Shown here in pieces: positions 42,904 through 51,733 of a stretch of 64,000 nt of DNA; the first letter of the stretch is position 1, and every line of letters begins with the position of its first letter. The notes below the pieces were generated by a model. It saw only the letters and a program-made list of their open reading frames with translations, was not told where the DNA came from and did no database searches. The DNA comes from Candidatus Effluviviaceae Genus I sp. (GTDB lineage Bacteria; Joyebacterota; Joyebacteria; Joyebacterales; Joyebacteraceae): positions 1 through 64,000 of the forward strand of contig VGIX01000004.1 of assembly GCA_016867725.1 (NCBI GenBank). The letters are read 5' to 3'. Position numbers and translations under genes: made by a program.

Positions 42904-44397
42904 ATGAGGTCGACTCTGGGCGCGGCGGTTCTCTCTCTTCTCGCGGCGGCCGCCACGGCCGGTGCGGCGACGGGGACGTCCGGGGCGCAGTGGCTTTCCA
43001 TCGGCGCGGGCGCGAGGGCCGCGGCGCTCGGGGGCGCCTACGTGTCGCTCGCGGACGACGCGGCGGCCCTGAGCTGGAACCCGGCCGGTCTGGCCCACGG
43101 CGATGGACACAGGCTCACGCTGTCGCACGTCTCGTGGCTGTCGGGCGCGACCTACCAGCACGGCGCGTACGCAGGTCGCCTGGGATCGAGCGGAGGGTTC
43201 GGGCTCTCGCTCGAGCAGGGCGGGCTGCGCTGGGACAACACAGGCGACGGCGACTTCGAGGCCGGCGACTTCTGCGGCGCGCTCGGATACGCAAGGCAGC
43301 TTCGCGAGGCGATCGCCGTAGGAGCCGCGCTCAAGCTCGTCTCCAGCAGGCTCGGCGACGACGACGCGTCGTCGTACGCGCTCGACGCCGGCGTGCTGTA
43401 CGAGCCGTTCGAGAACGTCTCGGTCGGCGCGGCCGTGCGGAACCTCGGCCCCGGGATGGACTTCGGAGGAGGGGCCGACCCGCTTCCGGCCACCGTCGCC
43501 GCCGGAGCGTCGTGCGCGTGGCGCGACGTCGTCGTGGCGCTCGACGTGGAGAAGCAGAACGACCTCGGGCCTGCCGCGCGGGCCGGCGTCGAGTACCGGC
43601 CGCTGCGCGGCGTCGCGCTTCGGGGAGGCGCCGTGCTCGGGCCCGAGAGCGCTCTGTCGGCGCTCTCCGCCGGCGTGGGGCTGTCGTGGAACGAGCGGTG
43701 GGCGCTCGACTACGCGTTCCGCCCGTCCGAGCTCACCGACACGCACCACTTCTCGTTGTCGGCGGCGCTCGGAGGCGCCGCCGGCGCCGCGCCGGTCCCG
43801 GCGTCGGGAGCAGCGGCCGTCCCGGCGGCCTCCGCGCCCCAGACGCACATCGTCGTCGTGAGCGCCCTCGCGCGGGAGGCGATCGCCGAGGCGATCGATC
43901 GGATGACGCTCCCGCCGCGCTCGGACGTCTACGTGGCGCTCGTCGACAAGCACGACGCGAGCTGGCTCGTGCAGTCGCTCATCAACGAGAAGCTCACGTC
44001 CATGGGACACGTGGTGAAGTCCGGCGCGATCAGCGGCGACGAGACCGGGGGCGCCTACCAGGTGTCGTTCCGCGTCGTCTCCTGCCAGGTCTCGCTGCCG
44101 AGGACGTGGCGTGAGTGGATGGTGGGGCCGAAGCGCGCCGAGCGGCGGACGGACGTGGACATCTACTTTCAGCTGTCGGACGCGTCGGGCAACGTCATGT
44201 GGGCCGGCAACGCGCGGCGCGAGCGCCGCGAGGTCGTTCCCGGCGCGCTCGTGGGCCAGCTCGCGACGCCCGGGCAGGCGTTCGCTTCCCCGGAGCTCAA
44301 GGAGGGCGGGTGGGACAAGGTCCTCGAGCCGGTCATCGTGGCGGGGATCGTGGGCGGGCTCATCTATCTCTTCTACACGAGCAAGGCGTCGAGCTGA
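42904..44397 (+). CDS. PorV-like barrel fused to a C-terminal CsgG/LpoB-like domain
   Basis: A 497-residue protein with two parts. Residues 1-300 are PorV-like: a signal peptide (RSTLGAAVLSLLAAAATAGA), SIGAGARAAALGGAYVSLADD, LSWNPAGLAHG, and barrel strands ending near HHFSLSAALGG. An Ala/Pro linker (about 300-320) leads to a second, alpha/beta domain (VYVALVDKHDASWLVQSLIN, GAYQVSFRVVSCQVSLPR, RRTDVDIYFQLSDASGNVMW) that recalls CsgG/LpoB-type or LPP20-type lipoprotein folds. A hydrophobic C-terminal segment closes it (PVIVAGIVGGLIYLFYT). ATG 42904 has GGGAGGAAC upstream. The fusion and the terminal hydrophobic segment are unusual for PorV proteins. Confidence 0.75.
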   Translation: MRSTLGAAVLSLLAAAATAGAATGTSGAQWLSIGAGARAAALGGAYVSLADDAAALSWNPAGLAHGDGHRLTLSHVSWLSGATYQHGAYAGRLGSSGGFGLSLEQGGLRWDNTGDGDFEAGDFCGALGYARQLREAIAVGAALKLVSSRLGDDDASSYALDAGVLYEPFENVSVGAAVRNLGPGMDFGGGADPLPATVAAGASCAWRDVVVALDVEKQNDLGPAARAGVEYRPLRGVALRGGAVLGPESALSALSAGVGLSWNERWALDYAFRPSELTDTHHFSLSAALGGAAGAAPVPASGAAAVPAASAPQTHIVVVSALAREAIAEAIDRMTLPPRSDVYVALVDKHDASWLVQSLINEKLTSMGHVVKSGAISGDETGGAYQVSFRVVSCQVSLPRTWREWMVGPKRAERRTDVDIYFQLSDASGNVMWAGNARRERREVVPGALVGQLATPGQAFASPELKEGGWDKVLEPVIVAGIVGGLIYLFYTSKASS

Positions 44398-44425
44398 GCC
44401 TGTCTCGCTCGAAGGAGGACCGAAC

Positions 44426-45187
44426 GTGATCACGTCCCGGCGCACGGCTCCGGTCTTGGCAGCGCTGCTCGCGGTCGTCGCGATCGCGCTCTTCGGCTGC
44501 TCCTCGATGCCCGAGATCGGCAGCGACGTCACGACCGAGGACGCGTACGCTCTCGGCGTGGCCGCGGCCGAGAAGGGAGACCACCTCTACGCCATCGAGG
44601 CGATGAACCGCGTGCTCGCGCGGTCGCCCCTCCACGAGCTGGCCGACGACGCGCTCCTGGCGCTTGCGAAGTCGCGCCAGGCGATGGGCGACTACCCCGC
44701 GGCCGAGCAGGAGTACCACCGTGTCCCCGCGGAATACCCGCGCTCGCCGCTCGTCGCGGAGGCCGCCTACAGGCTCGGGCTCACCTACTACGACCAGTCG
44801 CGCCCCGCGGCCCTGGACCAGACGATGACCGAGCGGGCGATCGCGCAGCTGTCGCGCTTCCTGACCGAGCACCCGGACAGCCCGTTCACGGAGCCGGCCC
44901 GGGAGAGGGTCGCGGAGCTGCGCTCGAGGCTGGCCGAGAAGACCTACGAGAGCGGCCGCCTCTACGTGCTGCTCAAGAGCGGGCGGGCCGCGCGCGTGTA
45001 CTTCGAGGCCGTGGCGCGCGACTACGCCGACACGCCGTGGGCGCCCAGGGCGCTCCTCGCGCTGGCGCGGAGCGCGGCGACCGACGGCGCGCACGACGAG
45101 GCGCGCGCGGCCTACGAGCGGCTGGTCCTCCTCTATCCGCAGAGCGACGAGGCCGCGGCGGCCGCGCTCGAGATGGCCGCGCCGTAG
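44426..45187 (+). CDS. BamD/YfiO-like TPR lipoprotein
   Basis: A 253-residue lipoprotein with a lipobox (LLAVVAIALFGC, cysteine near residue 25) followed by TPR-like helical repeats: AYALGVAAAEKGDHLYAIEA, ALLALAKSRQAMGDYPAAEQ, AYRLGLTYYDQSRPAALDQ, and a late pair near the C-terminus. The aromatic and DPDS-like elements (FLTEHPDSPFTEPARERVAE) match the BamD family, which helps BamA fold outer-membrane proteins. GTG 44426 has GAAGGAGG 6 bases upstream. It directly precedes nadD, and bamA itself is at 61907. A generic tetratricopeptide role (YbgF-like) is the main alternative. Confidence 0.8.
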   Translation: MITSRRTAPVLAALLAVVAIALFGCSSMPEIGSDVTTEDAYALGVAAAEKGDHLYAIEAMNRVLARSPLHELADDALLALAKSRQAMGDYPAAEQEYHRVPAEYPRSPLVAEAAYRLGLTYYDQSRPAALDQTMTERAIAQLSRFLTEHPDSPFTEPARERVAELRSRLAEKTYESGRLYVLLKSGRAARVYFEAVARDYADTPWAPRALLALARSAATDGAHDEARAAYERLVLLYPQSDEAAAAALEMAAP

Positions 45188-45217
45188 CCTCCCGCCGCCC
45201 CGGAGGGGGTGTTCCCG

Positions 45218-45796
45218 TTGGCGACAGGTCTCATGGGGGGGACGTTCGACCCCATTCACATCGCGCACCTCGTCATGGCCGATCAGGCCGTGGCTCAGTT
45301 CGGCCTCGTCCGGCTGATCTTCGTGCCGGCGCCCCGTCCGCCGCACAAGGGGGACGGAGCGGAGGCGTCGTTCGAGGACAGGCTCGAGATGGTCAGGCGG
45401 GCGATCGCCGGGAACCCGCGCCTCGCGGTGTCGGACATCGAGTCCCGGCGCTCCGGGCCGTCGTACACGATCGACACGGTCCGCGCCGTGGCCGCGGAGC
45501 TTCCCGGCGAGGAGCTCACGTTCGTCGCGGGATCGGACAGCCTGACGCAGCTTGCGGCATGGAAGCTGCCCGAGGAGCTCCTCGCCGCGTGTCGGTTCGT
45601 CGTCGCGCCGCGGCCGGGCTTCGCCATCGAGCGGACGGAGCCCAGGTTCGCCGACCGCATCGCGGTTCTGGACATGCCCGCGCTCGACGTGTCCTCGCGG
45701 GACATCCGCCGGAGGCTCCGCCGGGGGGCGAGCATCCGCTACCTCGTTCCTCCCGAGGTCGAGGCCTTCATCAGAGAGAAGAACCTCTACACATGA
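45218..45796 (+). CDS. nadD: Nicotinate-nucleotide adenylyltransferase
   Basis: A 192-residue nucleotidyltransferase that makes deamido-NAD from nicotinate mononucleotide and ATP. It has the N-terminal loop MGGTFDPIHIAHL (nucleotide-binding HxxH), FVPAPRPPHKG, a conserved FVAGSDSLTQLAAWK, and the C-terminal SSRDIRRRLRRG (ISSTxIR motif). TTG 45218 is favoured over GTG 45209 because GGAGGGG immediately abuts the GTG, leaving no spacing, while the TTG start (ATGLMGGTF) matches family length. The polA ATG overlaps its stop. Confidence 0.92.
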   Translation: MATGLMGGTFDPIHIAHLVMADQAVAQFGLVRLIFVPAPRPPHKGDGAEASFEDRLEMVRRAIAGNPRLAVSDIESRRSGPSYTIDTVRAVAAELPGEELTFVAGSDSLTQLAAWKLPEELLAACRFVVAPRPGFAIERTEPRFADRIAVLDMPALDVSSRDIRRRLRRGASIRYLVPPEVEAFIREKNLYT

Positions 45797-48519
45797 AGCC
45801 CGCGACGGACCGGCTCACGGCGGCGCCCGCGGGTCCGTCGGGCTCGCCGGACCTCTGCCTGGTCGACGGCAGTGCCCTGGCCTACCGTTCGCACTTCGCG
45901 TTCATCAGGAACCCGCTTCTGAACTCGAAGGGCGCGAACGTGAGCGCGGTCTACGGGTTCGTGTCGTCTCTGCTGCCCATCCTCGAGCGCGTGGCGCCTC
46001 GGCTCGCCGCGGTCGTGTTCGACACGCCGGAGCCGACGTTCCGCCACCGCGAGTTCGCGGCGTACAAGGCGACGCGGCCGCCGATGCCCGACGACCTCGT
46101 GCAGCAGCTCGACGGCATCAGGGACGTCGTCGAGGCGCTCGGGATCCCCGTGCTGGCGGTCCCCGGCTACGAGGCCGACGACGTCATCGGCACGCTCGCG
46201 GTCGCGGCCGCGGCGAAGGACCTGCGGTCCCTCATCGTGTCGGGCGACAAGGACCTCCTGCAGCTCGTCGGCCCGCTCGTCACGGTGTACGACCCCGGCA
46301 AGGACATCGAATTCTCGCCGGCCGAGGTCGCCTCGCGGTTCGGCGTTCCGCCGGAGCGCGTCGTCGACGTGCTGGGGCTCATGGGGGACTCGTCCGACAA
46401 CATCCCGGGAGTGCCCGGCGTGGGGAAGAAGACGGCCGTTGAGCTCGTCGCACGGTTCGGCGCGATCGAGGACGTGGTGGCGCACGCCGACGAGATCTCG
46501 GGCCCGGCGCGAAGGAGGAACGTCGTCGAGCACGCCGCGCAGGCGCTCGCGAGCCGCGCGCTCGCGACGATCCGCACCGACGCGCCGGTCGGCGCCGCCC
46601 TCGACGACCTCGCGCGGCGCCAACCCGACCGGGAGAGGCTCGTGGCGCTCTTTCGCGAGCTCGAGTTCCCGTCCTTCCTCAGACGCCTCGTGCCGGAGGA
46701 GACGCCCGAGGAGCGGGAGCGCGGGCGGGCCTACGAGGTCGTGGGCGACGAACGGGCGCTCGAGGCGCTGGTCGGCGAGCTCAGGACGTCCGAGGGCTTC
46801 GCCGTGGACCTCGAGACGACCTCGCTCGACCCGACCGCGGCGGAGATCGTCGGGATCTCGTTCTCGCGCGCGGCGTGGCGCGCCTGGTACGTGCCCGTCG
46901 GGCACGGCGGAGCGGGCCTCGGCCGGGAGGCCGCGCTCGCCGCGCTTCGACCGCTTCTCGAGGACGCCTCCGTGCCGAAGGCGGGGCAGAACCTCAAGTT
47001 CGACTACGCCGTGCTGCGCTGTCACGGCATCGAGCTTGGCCCGGTCGCGTTCGACACGATGCTCGCCTCGTACCTTCTGGACCCGGAGAAGCGGTCGCAC
47101 GGGCTCGCCGCGCTCGCCCTCGAGCGGCTCGGCAGGACGATGACGCCCATCGAGGACCTCATCGGGAGGGGCAGGGAGCAGCTCACGCTCGCGGAGGTCC
47201 CGCTCGACGACGTCCGCGACCACGCCTGTGCCGACGCCGAGGTCGCGTGGAGCCTTGCGGAGGTTCTCAGGCGCGAACTGGACGCGGCGGGCCTCTCGCC
47301 GCTTCTGCGCCAGGTCGAGCTTCCTCTCGTTCCCGTCCTCGCGAGGATGGAACTCGCGGGTGTGGCCGTGGACACCGAGCTCCTCGGGAAGCTCGCGGAG
47401 AACTACGGGCGCGAGGCCGAGGCGCTTCGGCGCAGCGTCTGGACGGCGGCGGGAGTCGAGTTCAACCTGGACTCGCCGAAGCAGGTGGGCGAGGTGCTCT
47501 TCAACGCGCTCGGCCTGAGGAAGGGACGGCGCACGAAGACCGGCTACTCGACCGATGAGAGAACGCTCCTCGCGCTCGCGGCGAAGCACGAGATCGCCGG
47601 GCTTCTCCTTTCGTACCGGCAGCTCACGAAGCTCAAGGCCGGCTATCTCGATGCTCTCCCGAAACTCGTGAGTCCGCGGACCGGGCGTGTCCACACCACG
47701 TACAACCAGGCGGTGGCGGCCACCGGGCGGCTGTCGAGCAGCAACCCGAACCTCCAGAACATCCCGACGCGGACGGACCTCGGCCGCGAGGTCCGCAGGG
47801 CGTTCGTCGCCGGCCCGGGCCGCGTGCTCGTGTCGGCGGACTACTCGCAGATCGAGCTTCGGATCATGGCGCACCTGTCGGGCGACGAGGGGCTTGCGGA
47901 CGCCTTCCGCGCGGGCAAGGACCTCCACAGGGCGACCGCGGCGCTCATCTTCGCGACCCCCGAGGAGTCCGTGACGAAGGCGCAGCGCGACTGGGCGAAG
48001 ACGGTGAACTTCGGCATCATGTACGGCATGACGGCGTACGGCCTGGCGCGCGAGCTCGGCATCGAGCCCGCCGAGGCGCAGGCGTTCATCGACCGGTACT
48101 TCGCGACGTACCCGCGGGTGAAGGAGTATACTGAGCGGGCGGTCCGGGACGCCGAGCGCACCGGGTGGTCGTCCACGCTGCTGGGCCGCCGCCGCCCCAT
48201 CAGGGGGCTCTCGGCTGGTAACCAGGCGGCCAGGGCGCTCGCCGAGCGCACGGCCGTGAACACGCCCATCCAGGGGAGCGCGGCTGACATGATCAAGCTC
48301 GCGATGATCGAGGCCGACCGCGCGATCGCCGAGGGCGGGCTTCCGGCGCGGATGGTCCTGCAGGTCCACGACGAGCTCGTGTTCGAGGCGGACGAGGGCG
48401 CGGCGGGTGACGTCGTCGCGCTGGCGCGGCGGTGCATGGAGCGCCCGCCGGGCGTCGAGCTCGACGTGCCCGTGGCGGTCAACGTCGCCGTCGGGGCGAG
48501 CTGGTACGAGGCGCACTAG
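45793..48519 (+). CDS. polA: DNA polymerase I
   Basis: A 908-residue, three-domain repair and lagging-strand polymerase. The 5'-3' exonuclease domain has VDGSALAYRSHF, VPGYEADDVIGTLA, SGDKDLLQLV and GDSSDNIPGVPGVGKKTA. The 3'-5' exonuclease domain has VDLETTSLDP and GQNLKFDYAVL, with the third motif reading HACADAEVAW, where the usual tyrosine is histidine. The polymerase domain has motif A SADYSQIELRIMAHLSGD, motif B AKTVNFGIMYGMTAYGL and motif C LQVHDELVFE. ATG 45793 overlaps the nadD stop (ATGA). All three activities look plausible; proofreading strength is uncertain given the substituted tyrosine. Confidence 0.95.
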   Translation: MKPATDRLTAAPAGPSGSPDLCLVDGSALAYRSHFAFIRNPLLNSKGANVSAVYGFVSSLLPILERVAPRLAAVVFDTPEPTFRHREFAAYKATRPPMPDDLVQQLDGIRDVVEALGIPVLAVPGYEADDVIGTLAVAAAAKDLRSLIVSGDKDLLQLVGPLVTVYDPGKDIEFSPAEVASRFGVPPERVVDVLGLMGDSSDNIPGVPGVGKKTAVELVARFGAIEDVVAHADEISGPARRRNVVEHAAQALASRALATIRTDAPVGAALDDLARRQPDRERLVALFRELEFPSFLRRLVPEETPEERERGRAYEVVGDERALEALVGELRTSEGFAVDLETTSLDPTAAEIVGISFSRAAWRAWYVPVGHGGAGLGREAALAALRPLLEDASVPKAGQNLKFDYAVLRCHGIELGPVAFDTMLASYLLDPEKRSHGLAALALERLGRTMTPIEDLIGRGREQLTLAEVPLDDVRDHACADAEVAWSLAEVLRRELDAAGLSPLLRQVELPLVPVLARMELAGVAVDTELLGKLAENYGREAEALRRSVWTAAGVEFNLDSPKQVGEVLFNALGLRKGRRTKTGYSTDERTLLALAAKHEIAGLLLSYRQLTKLKAGYLDALPKLVSPRTGRVHTTYNQAVAATGRLSSSNPNLQNIPTRTDLGREVRRAFVAGPGRVLVSADYSQIELRIMAHLSGDEGLADAFRAGKDLHRATAALIFATPEESVTKAQRDWAKTVNFGIMYGMTAYGLARELGIEPAEAQAFIDRYFATYPRVKEYTERAVRDAERTGWSSTLLGRRRPIRGLSAGNQAARALAERTAVNTPIQGSAADMIKLAMIEADRAIAEGGLPARMVLQVHDELVFEADEGAAGDVVALARRCMERPPGVELDVPVAVNVAVGASWYEAH

Positions 48520-48527
48520 GAGGCGGG

Positions 48528-49139
48528 GTGTTCCGCGTCGGCCTGGTCGGCGGCATCGGCACGGGGAAGAGCGAGGTCGCGAGGCTCCTCGAGGCCCGCG
48601 GCGCCGCCGTGATCCGCGCCGACGATCTGGCCCGCGAACTGGTCGAGCCGGGCACGCCGACGTTCCGCGCGCTCGTCGAGTCGTTCGGGGAGACGATCGT
48701 CGCGCCGGACGGGCGGCTCGACCGACGCGGGCTCGGGAGCATCGCGTTCGCGTCCGAGGAGGCCCTGGCGAAGCTCAACGCGATCACGCACCCGCCGCTC
48801 GTCGAGGCCATCGCGCTCCGCCTCGAGGCCGTGGAGCGCGAGCGCGGCCGCGGCGTCGTGGTCGTCGAGGCGGCGCTCCTCGCGCAGTGGGACGTGCTGG
48901 ACCTCTTCGACCTCGTGGTCGCCGTCCGCGCGCCGCTCGAGACCCGGATCGAGCGGCTGGCGCGCGACGGGCTCTCGCGGGAGGACGCGCTCGCGCGGAT
49001 GCGGGCGCAGCGTGACGAGGAGGCGCTCGTCGGGTCGGCGGGCGCGGTCATCGACAACGACGGCACGCTCGCGCGGCTCGAGTCGCGGGTGAACGACCTC
49101 TGGGAGTCGGTGCCGCCCGAGGAGAGGAACGCCGCATGA
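48528..49139 (+). CDS. coaE: Dephospho-CoA kinase
   Basis: A 203-residue P-loop kinase for the last step of coenzyme A synthesis. It has GLVGGIGTGKSEVARLL (Walker A near residue 8), the lid-region IRADDLARELVEPGTP, NAITHPPLVEAI, and the core VVVVEAALLAQWDVLDLFD with VVAVRAPLETRIERLARDG. GTG 48528 has TAGGAGG just upstream. It follows polA by 8 bases and overlaps the prfB start as ATGA, forming a nadD-polA-coaE-prfB-lysS string. Confidence 0.92.
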   Translation: MFRVGLVGGIGTGKSEVARLLEARGAAVIRADDLARELVEPGTPTFRALVESFGETIVAPDGRLDRRGLGSIAFASEEALAKLNAITHPPLVEAIALRLEAVERERGRGVVVVEAALLAQWDVLDLFDLVVAVRAPLETRIERLARDGLSREDALARMRAQRDEEALVGSAGAVIDNDGTLARLESRVNDLWESVPPEERNAA

Positions 49140-50225
49140 GCAACGGTCTGGACAAGGAGCTCCGCGGGATCAGCGCCCGCATCGGGGAGCTCAGGAGCTA
49201 CCTTTGACACGCCCGCGAAGGAGAAACGGCGGGGCGAGCTCGAGGCGCTGACGGCCGCGGCCGGCTTCTGGCAGGACGGCGCGCGCGCCAAGGGGATCAT
49301 CGACGAGCTCAACGCGCTCAAGGCGTGGCTCGAGCCGATCGCGGCGCTCGAGCGGCGCGTCGAGGACGCGCGCGCGCTCGTCGAGATGGCCGACGAGGAG
49401 GGCGGCGAGGCGGAGGAGGAAGCGCGGAAGGAGGTCGCGTCGCTCGCGGAAGAGCTCGGCGCGCTCGAGTTCCGCAAGATGCTCTCGGGCACGGACGACG
49501 AGCGCGGGGCGATCCTCGCGATCCACCCCGGGGCCGGCGGCACCGACTCGCAGGACTGGGCGCAGATGCTCCTTCGCATGTACCTCGCGTGGGCGGCCCG
49601 GAAGGGCTACGACGTGCAGCTCATGGACGTTCAGCCGGGGGACGGGGCGGGCATCAAGAGCGCGACCGCCCTCGTGAAGGGCCAGTACGCCTACGGCTAC
49701 CTCAGGGCGGAGGCCGGCGTCCACCGGCTCGTGAGGTTGTCGCCGTTCGACGCGGCGCACCGGCGGCACACGTCGTTCGCGTCCGTCGCGGCGTACCCGG
49801 ACGTCGAGGAGGAGAACGACGTCGAGATCAGGGACGCCGACGTCCGCGTGGACTTCTTCCGCGCGAGCGGCCCCGGCGGTCAGCACGTCAACAAGAGCTC
49901 GACGGCCGTCCGCGTCACGCACATTCCGACGGGGATCGTGGTCTCGTGCCAGAACGACCGCTCGCAGTTCCGGAACCGCGAGAACGCGATGAAGGTGCTG
50001 CGCGCGCGGCTCTACGCGATGCGCGAGGAGGAGCGCCGGAAGGAGCAGGAGGCGGCGGCGCCGGAGAAGAAGGACATCGCGTGGGGAAGCCAGATCCGGT
50101 CGTACGTCCTGCACCCCTATCAGATGGTGAAGGACGTGCGGACGGGCCTTGAGACGTCGAACGTGGGCGGCGTGCTCGACGGCGCGCTCGACGAGTTCAT
50201 CGAGGCCTATCTCAAGGCGAGCTGA
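49136..50225 (+). CDS. prfB: Peptide chain release factor 2 with programmed +1 frameshift
   Basis: RF2, which terminates translation at UGA and UAA, encoded as join(49136..49204, 49206..50225), 362 residues. The first 23 codons end in CTT followed by an in-frame TGA (49205-49207). Shifting +1 (CTT then GAC from 49206) continues without interruption into RF2. The catalytic GGQ is in GPGGQHVNKSSTAVRVTH, and the RF2-specific SPF tripeptide in VRLSPFDAAHRRHTSF confirms RF2 rather than RF1. This is the classic autoregulatory site: low RF2 lets the ribosome shift at the UGA. ATG 49136 overlaps the coaE stop. It is not a pseudogene. Confidence 0.95.
49190..49208 (+). promoter_or_regulatory. prfB programmed frameshift site
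   Basis: The sequence CTCAGGAGCTACCTTTGAC carries the three standard parts: a Shine-Dalgarno-like AGGAG, a short gap, and the slippery CTT before TGA C. The TAT commonly seen before CTT is TAC here, and AGGGGG is AGGAGC, so the internal SD is slightly weaker than in E. coli. Confidence 0.93.
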
Positions 50226-50257
50226 GGCGACGAAGAGAGCGCGGCAAGGAGGGTCAC

Positions 50258-51715
50258 GTGGAGAGGCCGGAGAGCGGCGTCGTCGCGGGCATGCGCGAGA
50301 ACCTCGCGAGGCTGCGGGAGAAGGGCGTGGACCCGTACCCGCGGCGCGCGGCGCGGTCGCACCGGGCCGGCGACGTCGCGCGCGACTTCGCGTCGCTCGA
50401 GGGGCGCGAGGTCGCCGTGGCGGGACGGCTCACGGCCATCCGCGGGCACGGGAGGGCGGTCTTCGCCGACCTCGAGGACGGGAGCGGGAGCATCCAGCTC
50501 TTCGTGAGGGCCGACGCCGTGGGCTCGGAGGCGTTCGCGCTCTGGAAGCACTTCGACCTCGGTGACATCGTCGGCGCGCGCGGCGCGGTCATGAAGACGA
50601 GGGCGGGGGAGGTGAGCGTCGGCGTCTCTTCGTTCGAACTCCTCGCGAAGGCGCTCCGACCGCTGCCCGAGAAGTGGCACGGGCTCCGCGACAAGGAGCT
50701 CCGCTTCCGCCACCGCTACCTCGATCTCATCGCGAACGCGGAGTCGAGGCAGGTCTTCGCGCGGCGCAGCGCGATCCTCGCGGCCGTCCGGCGCTTCATG
50801 GACGGGCGCGGATACCTCGAGGTGGAGACGCCCATTCTGCAGCCCACGTACGGCGGCGCGTTCGCCCGCCCGTTCACCACGCACCACCACGCGCTCGACA
50901 TGCCGCTCTTCCTCAGGATCGCCGACGAGCTGTACCTCAAGCGCCTCATCGTCGGCGGGCTCGAGCGCGTGTACGAGATCGGGAAGGACTTCCGGAACGA
51001 GGGGATGGACCGCACGCACAGCCCCGAGTTCACGCAGCTCGAGCTGTACGAGGCGTACAGCGACTACGAAGGCATGATGGAGCTCTGCGAGTCGCTCGTC
51101 GCGCGCCTGGCCGACGAGGTGCTGGGCACGCGGCAGGTGCCGTGGCAGGGCGGCGCCATCGACGTGACGCCGCCGTGGCGGCGGCTCCGCGTGACGGACG
51201 CGGTGCGGGACGCCCTCGGTCTGTCCGGGCCGCTCACCCGCGAGACCGTCGCGACCGGCGCGAAGGAGGCAGGGCTCGAGCTCGCCGGGAGCGAGAGCTT
51301 CGGCGCGCTCGTCGAGACGGTCCTGGCGCAGCTCGTCGAGCCGAAGCTCGTGGAGCCGACGTTCCTCGTGGACTACCCGCGCGAGATCTCGCCGCTGGCG
51401 AAGCAGACGGCGGCGGACCCCGATCTCGTCGAGCGCTTCGAGGTGTTCATCGCGGGGCTCGAGCTCGGCAACTCGTTCACCGAGCTCAACGACCCCGACG
51501 AGCAGCGGAGGCGCTTCGAGACGCAGCAGACGCTGCGCGAGGGCGGCGACCTCGAGGCGCAGGGCATGGACGAGGACTTCCTCCAGGCGCTCGAGCAGGG
51601 CATGCCGCCGACCGGCGGGCTGGGCATCGGGATCGACCGTCTCGTGATGTTCCTCACCGACTCGCGGAGCATCCGGGACGTCCTGCTCTTCCCGCCCATG
51701 CGTCCGGGCGACTAG
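50258..51715 (+). CDS. lysS: Lysyl-tRNA synthetase, class II
   Basis: A 485-residue class II synthetase. The N-terminal OB-fold anticodon-binding domain (GREVAVAGRLTAIRGHGRAVF, about 48-150) is followed by the catalytic core with motif 1 around RGYLEVETPILQPTYGGAFA, motif 2 YEIGKDFRNEGMDRTHSPEF, and motif 3 GGLGIGIDRLVMFLTDS ending RDVLLFPPMRP. GTG 50258 has AAGGAGG upstream. It is the last gene of the nadD-to-lysS string. All signature residues are intact and length is typical. Confidence 0.95.
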   Translation: MERPESGVVAGMRENLARLREKGVDPYPRRAARSHRAGDVARDFASLEGREVAVAGRLTAIRGHGRAVFADLEDGSGSIQLFVRADAVGSEAFALWKHFDLGDIVGARGAVMKTRAGEVSVGVSSFELLAKALRPLPEKWHGLRDKELRFRHRYLDLIANAESRQVFARRSAILAAVRRFMDGRGYLEVETPILQPTYGGAFARPFTTHHHALDMPLFLRIADELYLKRLIVGGLERVYEIGKDFRNEGMDRTHSPEFTQLELYEAYSDYEGMMELCESLVARLADEVLGTRQVPWQGGAIDVTPPWRRLRVTDAVRDALGLSGPLTRETVATGAKEAGLELAGSESFGALVETVLAQLVEPKLVEPTFLVDYPREISPLAKQTAADPDLVERFEVFIAGLELGNSFTELNDPDEQRRRFETQQTLREGGDLEAQGMDEDFLQALEQGMPPTGGLGIGIDRLVMFLTDSRSIRDVLLFPPMRPGD

Positions 51716-51733
51716 CCCGGGAAGGAGCCGTCG

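Noticed and set aside
49136-49207. prfB as a pseudogene broken by an early TGA
   Set aside because: The stop sits in the standard programmed frameshift context (AGGAG, CTT, TGA C) and the downstream frame is intact with SPF and GGQ motifs.
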